From Arthrobotrys musiformis (lineage: Eukaryota; Ascomycota; Orbiliomycetes; Orbiliales; Orbiliaceae): 64,000 nt of DNA. Location of the stretch: contig JAVHJL010000004.1 of assembly GCA_036971715.1 (NCBI GenBank), forward strand, positions 2,170,001-2,234,000, in the 5' to 3' direction. Below the pieces are notes generated by a model. That model saw only the letters and a list, made by a program, of their open reading frames with translations. It ran no database searches and was not told the origin of the DNA. Of this stretch, positions 58,735 through 64,000 are shown in pieces (the first letter of the stretch is position 1; the number at the start of each line of letters is the position of its first letter). The position numbers and the translations under genes were made by a program.

Positions 58735-61700
58735 TTAATATCTCCGCAAACGAGCTATGTATTCATCAAAGGGGGAACTGGGAAACCTACCTTGGTTCGT
58801 CGAAAACATGATATTGATGGCCCCTAACCCCTTCTCCATTAAACTGCGCTGGGAACCTCCACCCTTCCGGTACATCCTCCTCGTCAACCCGTATCTCCGT
58901 CGACTGCTTCCCGTCGATAACAAACTTCCCAACCTGAAGTTCCGTATCTGTGATCGATGATCTGCTAACTCTCGCATATCCTACACGGTGTAGACCTCTG
59001 TATAAGATGTATTCACACCATCGATCCCAATCTGTGGAGTCGATATCCCTCATCCTGCTCTCCTTGCTAACATAGGTGTTATAGTTTCCTTCCTTCGGCT
59101 TGGTAACCAAATAACTAAGAAGGATTAACGGCCGAGGGCTGCTGCCCATAAGCTTACTGATGCCTTCGCTCTGCAATCTCCGGTCTTCAACATCTTCTTC
59201 TTGCCCACTGTGGAAAACGAGGACATCGACCAAAGTACCGTACATATCCAACGTCGCCAGGATTGCAGGGGCCAATTCCCCAACAGGTGATGGCAAAAGA
59301 TGATGTGTCGAGTTTATGATCGGGAATTTAGATAGAAGAGCGGCACCCCAAGTGTGTTTATTCGGACCCGGTCCAAAGTCGGCGTACATGCCCAAATCCT
59401 CGGCAAGGAACTGTGTCATATCACGGTTCCCCATGATAATACGTTGCAGGTCACTTTCAAGAAGACCAACAACATCAAGTTCCATTTCCTTGATCAGATC
59501 TCGCATCCGGCGTTCAGACGACCACATGTCATTGTCCAATGCAAAGTGAACGGTCCAGATACCTACTGTTACCACCTTATCCTTCTCATGGTATGGTTTG
59601 TAGTCCAAGTGTGGGAAGCGGAGGTAGGCAATCGAAACAGCGAGTAGTTCGAGGAAAGCGAGGGAGTAGACGAAGTATGAGCGAGAGGGTCTTCGGATGC
59701 TGCTATAGTTGCTTGCGGGTTTGGAGCCCGGCCCTCCTGCCTTAGTGCCGATAATTACCGATAGACCAACACCGATGAGCGCCATCATCATAGTCATGAC
59801 GAGCCAGGTCCTTTCCCGGAGAAGGAAACCACCTGGGACGAAAGCGTAGGCAACAACCCAGACATGAGCAAGGACTAAAACGTTGTAAACCATGAAGCCT
59901 GTACCGAAAGTGGCCCCTGGAGGGTATCTGGCGCACATTTGAATGAAGGAGGGTGTGATAGCCATCAAGTAGGTTGCAAGAACGAGGGCGCCGTAGAAGC
60001 CCCACCATCCATGGAACGATTGTAAAAAGGCAGCCCCAACACAACCAATCACATAGAAAAGGGGACTAGTTGCGAATTCTTGTCGAAGAATACTAATCAA
60101 GAAGCCACCACCCATCGCGATAATAGTATATGCGCCGTGAGGAACAGCCAATGGTCCCTTGACTGGGTATCCGTCCCAAACCCAGGTGATCATGGTGCTA
60201 GAATCAGATAGCAGCGAGTGCAAACCAAACAAGAGTGCACCAAATCCAATAGAAGCCAAGTACTGAGAGCCGTCTTTTCCAGAATACATCGTCGTATCAA
60301 CAGCAGGTGTAGTCGACCGTCTGAAATGGGTCCTGGCAATCGCGAGCACTGCAAGGACCAAACCGATTTTATTCCATCCACCATTGACAGAATTCATCAA
60401 CGGCCAGATTGGATTGTTGGTATGATTCGAAAATTTTGCGACGCTCGACATGATAAGGCCTAGAGAGAAGGCCGAAGTCTTGATATCAATCCTGCTAGTG
60501 GTACTCTCGAGACTGAAATTCGCAGCCCAAGCTAGACAGGCGAAAAACAACCCAGTAGTTGTCAAGAAAAGACGAATTTCCGGTGTAACGAAAAAGAAGG
60601 CAACTAGGGTTAAGAGAGAAGCGGAGTAGACAATGTGAAGGTTCGTGAAGACGAACTTTCGCACTGATCTGTTGACGAGAAGGTATGGGGATATAGTTGC
60701 TAGAATAGCAATCTCGTATCCAGAGATACCCATGTGCCATAGCGGGAAGTCTATTCAGAAGTCTTAGCCTAAGACATTCGAGAGTATTTGGTATAAAGGG
60801 CAACATACACCAAACAACGACGCCGAGGGCAGTTAGGATAGACCAAAAGGCGAACTGATAGACATTAGCATGGACGGACCCCACAAAAACGTTGCAAAAA
60901 CGTGCAAACATACTCCAAGATACACATCACTAGCGGTGTCGATCAAAGCTGTCCACGAAAAAGCACCGGTAAATTCTTGAGCGAGCGGTTGCTTTGCTTT
61001 CCTACCCGGAATCGTCAACAACCCCACTAAATACTTATATAAACATGGTATAATGGAGGTATCTTGCTTACTTTGCATCATCGGCATAGACATCAGCCAG
61101 TTGGGTGGTTCTATATCTCACCAACGTCTCACTTTAGAGCATATTCTTTGTTGGTAAAAATGTATTTTCTTTGATAACGTCATAATATTTGAGAGAGAGA
61201 GAGATAGAGTGCCCGGGTAGGACAGGTATCTACATCACATACCCTTTGTGGAAACCCTTAGTATCAACGAGACGCAGTTCAAAGCCTTCAAAGTCAAGCG
61301 CGGTAACAGCATCAAATCCAACATCGTATAAGATTAGCGACCACTCGAAGAAAGCGTAAATAGTGTATGCTAAGGCGCTACTGTTAGAATACGTTGTTAT
61401 GATATTTGAGAGCTCAGAGCAACATACCACCAGCGACTTTATGGACCTTATGCTGAATGAAGAAGTAGATCAATGGCACGAGGGTACCGAAGAACAAGCT
61501 AGCGAGGATCTTTCGATATTTGATAGCTTTGGCATTGACCGGCGAGGTCGCGAGGCATCCGAGCGTCCACGGTAATGTCAAGACGAGGTATGAGATCATA
61601 AAGATATCATGCCAGTCGTGATCATCGGTGGAAGTGATATAAACCCACCCTCCACATAGGAAGGTTCGTGCGACACCCGTGAATGCGACGAATTTCGGTA

Positions 61701-62432
61701 GGGAGGCACCGGGCCTCGCGGTGAGGTAATACCATATCACAACCAGCAGGAACCGAGGTCCTATTCGGAGTATATCAGCGTTTTCGCCCTTTCCCCGATG
61801 CTGTACTGAGTGCGAACTAACCCGACGTCAAAGCGATGCAGATTTGGAATACCGATCTCTCAGGGTATCGATCGCCAATGGTTGCCGACACAGATGGAAA
61901 CCATTCTTGCGGGTAACCCTAATGGTAGAAGATTAGACCGTTTGTTTCGTTTCGTTTCACGCCAATGCCACGCGAGAACTCACGTAATGCTCGTTTTTGA
62001 CGATTTTGTAGAAATGCAGGTTCCTGGCAGAATTCAAGTTCGATATCAGCGTCACCAATCCCTGGATATGGGTAATATAGCGGTAATAGTCCCGGCTCGA
62101 GTAGAGCCGAGGGGTCGACTGGGAGAAGGTTCGCCATACATCCCCACAATCAAAGCACCGATAAACCCCACTACCCCAAAACCGACGCCACGTTAGTCCA
62201 ATCGCGTCCGGATAATAAATGTGACGTTTAGACACCCTGCAGGGCGTCATGCTTGAGAGGAATCGTATTTCGTACAGTAAGCGAGCACAGTGTGCGTATG
62301 TGATATCCATTTCCCGTTAAGCTGTCACACGCGCAAAAGAAGAGAGACATCAGCAACGCTGGCGCAAGATACCAAGCAAACAAGACTTCTTCAACTTACG
62401 GAGACAAGTGTACTCCCCTCCTTATCCTTCAT
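58735..62432 (-). CDS. CWH43: GPI-lipid remodelling protein Cwh43
   Basis: Multi-pass ER/Golgi protein that exchanges diacylglycerol for ceramide on GPI anchors. About twelve exons. Reliable exons: 62400-62432 ([11 protein letters not shown]), 62276-62321, 62140-62170, 61984-62023, 61822-61918, 61428-61760, 61243-61369, 60809-60854 and 58791-60750. The N-terminal half is the PGAP2/Frag1-like domain: [53 protein letters not shown] and [14 protein letters not shown]. The second half is the PGAP2IP-like membrane part ([12 protein letters not shown]) and the endonuclease/exonuclease/phosphatase-like domain: [57 protein letters not shown] and CEYILYRGL. The linker between 61030 and 61242 is unresolved: the piece 60914-61026 ([13 protein letters not shown]) is certain, its junction is not. 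A tiny last exon 58735-58741 would restore the conserved end DEPRY; unspliced, the protein stops at 58787 after DEPR. Confidence 0.93.
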
Positions 62433-63342
62433 GCCGGGCAGCTAAGGCCGGTGACCAAGAAAGCGATTTGGTGTGAACGTGAGGAAGCCAAAAAAATCCT
62501 GCGAGAACGAAGAGAAAGCAACAAAAACACCACAAACAAGAGCAAAATAGCTTAATAGGACGACGGGGTCATCACAATCAATTCCACCTGAAGAGAGGGA
62601 GAGAGAAAGAAGCCGCGATAAGTTATAAAGTACTTTTCCAAGGGTGGAGTGAGAAACCAAGCGAGGGACAAAGCGGAACTGGCCTCGCTCACAAATTTGT
62701 CTTCAGACAGGTCAGGGCAGGGCAATCTTATGTCAGCGGCTTGGCCTCTCGCTGGTCGGAAGCACGAAGGAGCCGGTTGACATATCTTCAACTGAGCAGT
62801 CCTTTGGTTCAGTACCTGCTTAACGTGTAAAGCCTCAATAAGACATGAAACAAAGGTGGATTGCGAACTGGACATTTCATTGGGCCAAAGCCGCCCTCGA
62901 ACAGTACAAGCAGACCGTGCTAAACTGCCTAATATACACCGATACCGACCGTACCGAAAACCCCGAAGCTACGGTCTTGGTCGGTCTTGATCTTGTCTTG
63001 TGAGAAATGCAACATTCTGGCGCCATGTCAAATGAGTTCTCTCGTGTTCTCGTATCGTTCCCAAAAGGGAATGTTTGTCATCCACAATGTGTTTCTGTGT
63101 TGGTCGCTGTTCAGTGCCAAGAGTCTTTCCGTTTTGGGACTAGGCCGACACTAGATGTCCAAAATTTCAAAACTTCCTTAGCTCGATACACTTTCACACC
63201 ACCATTCGAATCGACATGTCCGATTGAAACGCCTCGATGACAATAATATTGTTCATCTAATAATTGAATTGGGAGCACGCACCACTTGCCGATAGATATA
63301 TTGCAACTTGCGACCGACCACTCATTTACCCTATAACTAAAC
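62433..63342. other. Divergent promoter between CWH43 and UTP6
   Basis: 910 bases between two head-to-head housekeeping genes. Contains a GA-rich stretch near 62594-62613. No coding region is supported. Confidence 0.55.
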
Positions 63343-64000
63343 ATGTCCGACAAGGCCCGCTTCTTCCTCGAACAGGGCCTTCCTGAGCTTCAGGAACTCG
63401 AGCGCAAGAAGATATTCACCAAAGTCTGTACGCTTCTTCCTTTATTTTCAATTGCCATTGGCTGCAGGGCATTAACCTCGTCTTGGGAAATATTAGGAAG
63501 AAATTCAATCCATTTCTCGAAAACGTTCCCACCATGAACATCGCATCGCCGCCGCCAGGTGCAAACCCGCCGACTTCCTCGCCTACGCAACCTACGAAAT
63601 GAACCTCGACGCCCTTCGTCAAAAGCGCATGAAGCGCTTAAGCATTCGTATGAGGGGAGCTTCAAACCATCTCAGTTCTCGCCGCATATTCTTCATCTTC
63701 CAACGTGCGACCCGCAAATTCCACGGCGATGTCCAACTCTGGAAAACGTACGCCGAATTCTGCAGGTCGCAAAAGTCGTATGGACTGCTGCGAAAAGTTT
63801 TGGATAGCATGTTGAGATTACATCCTACGAAACCGGATCTGTGGATTTACGCAGCGATGGTCTCGGTCGATGATAACGACAATATGGCTGAGGCGAGGAG
63901 TTATATGCAGAGGGGGTTGAGGTTCTCGCGACGGTCTTCGAAGGAGCTGTGGATCGAGTATGCGAAGTTTGAGTGCGTATTCATTGGGAAAGTAGCGGCG
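63343..64000 (+). CDS. UTP6: U3 snoRNP protein Utp6, 5' part (cut by window edge)
   Basis: Component of the UTP-B module of the small-subunit processome, which works on 18S pre-rRNA in the nucleolus. Exon 1 is 63343-63423 (MSDKARFFLEQGLPELQELE). A 73-base intron ends in TAG at 63496. Exon 2 runs from 63497 through the right edge without a stop. It encodes RSHHEHRIAAARCKPADFLA, YEMNLDALRQKRMKRL and then half-a-TPR (HAT) repeats: IFQRATRKFHGDVQLWKTYA, VLDSMLRLHPTKPDLWIYAA, and RGLRFSRRSSKELWIEYAKF followed by ECVFIGKVAA. About 195 residues are visible out of roughly 450 expected. The gene diverges from CWH43. Confidence 0.93.

Overview
The window is nuclear DNA of a filamentous ascomycete (Pezizomycotina). 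Genes are interrupted by short introns of roughly 45-110 bases with GTAAGT/GTATGT-type donors, CTAAC/CTGAC-like branch points and TAG/CAG acceptors. The content is fungal throughout: Aur1 IPC synthase, Cwh43, a cerato-platanin, a GH115 xylan alpha-glucuronidase and fungus-specific secreted proteins. Wide gene-poor spacers and low-complexity secreted proteins would suit a saprotrophic or nematode-trapping lineage such as the Orbiliomycetes, but that placement is only a guess. No prokaryotic operons, CRISPR arrays, rRNA genes or convincing tRNAs were seen.

Layout. 1-10.5 kb: one amino-acid permease (minus), then a 7.7 kb gene-poor stretch with a 102-base ATC microsatellite. 10.5-18.4 kb: a cerato-platanin (minus), a doubtful two-exon orphan (minus) and a 1036-residue coiled-coil protein with an 11-residue repeat. 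20.9-24.2 kb: a five-exon GH115 alpha-glucuronidase behind a TATA box. 24.7-29.2 kb: three lineage-specific proteins, namely a membrane protein with a twin CX9C pattern assembled from three exons, a tandem-repeat protein, and a proline-rich single-pass membrane protein. 31-32.8 kb: a secreted protein with a 22-unit NNGG repeat. 33-38 kb: a divergent pair, a mitochondrial GGQ release-factor-like hydrolase and a Nab3-like RNA-binding protein. 38-44 kb: gene-poor. 44.1-45.8 kb: AUR1. 47.4-52.3 kb: a LETM1-domain mitochondrial protein, diverging from a disordered Q/K/E/R-rich protein that is followed almost immediately by prefoldin subunit 3. 53-54.1 kb: a Thr-rich secreted protein. 55.7-57.4 kb: an eight-exon geranylgeranyl diphosphate synthase visible only after splicing. 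57.9-58.3 kb: a probable gene relic. 58.7-62.4 kb: CWH43 (minus). 63.3 kb to the right edge: the 5' part of UTP6, diverging from CWH43.

How the genes relate. This is a chromosomal mixture, not one pathway. Housekeeping functions are ribosome biogenesis (UTP6), co-translational folding (prefoldin), mitochondrial translation rescue, mitochondrial ion or translation factors (LETM1-like), RNA termination (Nab3-like) and ceramide/GPI lipid chemistry (AUR1 makes inositol-phosphorylceramide; CWH43 puts ceramide on GPI anchors). Outward-facing genes are the GH115, the cerato-platanin, two or three secreted or cell-wall proteins and the amino-acid permease. The GGPP synthase could serve primary isoprenoid or terpenoid metabolism; no terpene cyclase is visible beside it.

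Splice models were built by eye from reading frame, family conservation and splice signals. Exon borders in conserved regions are reliable. The N terminus of prefoldin, one linker of CWH43 and the orphan genes are uncertain.
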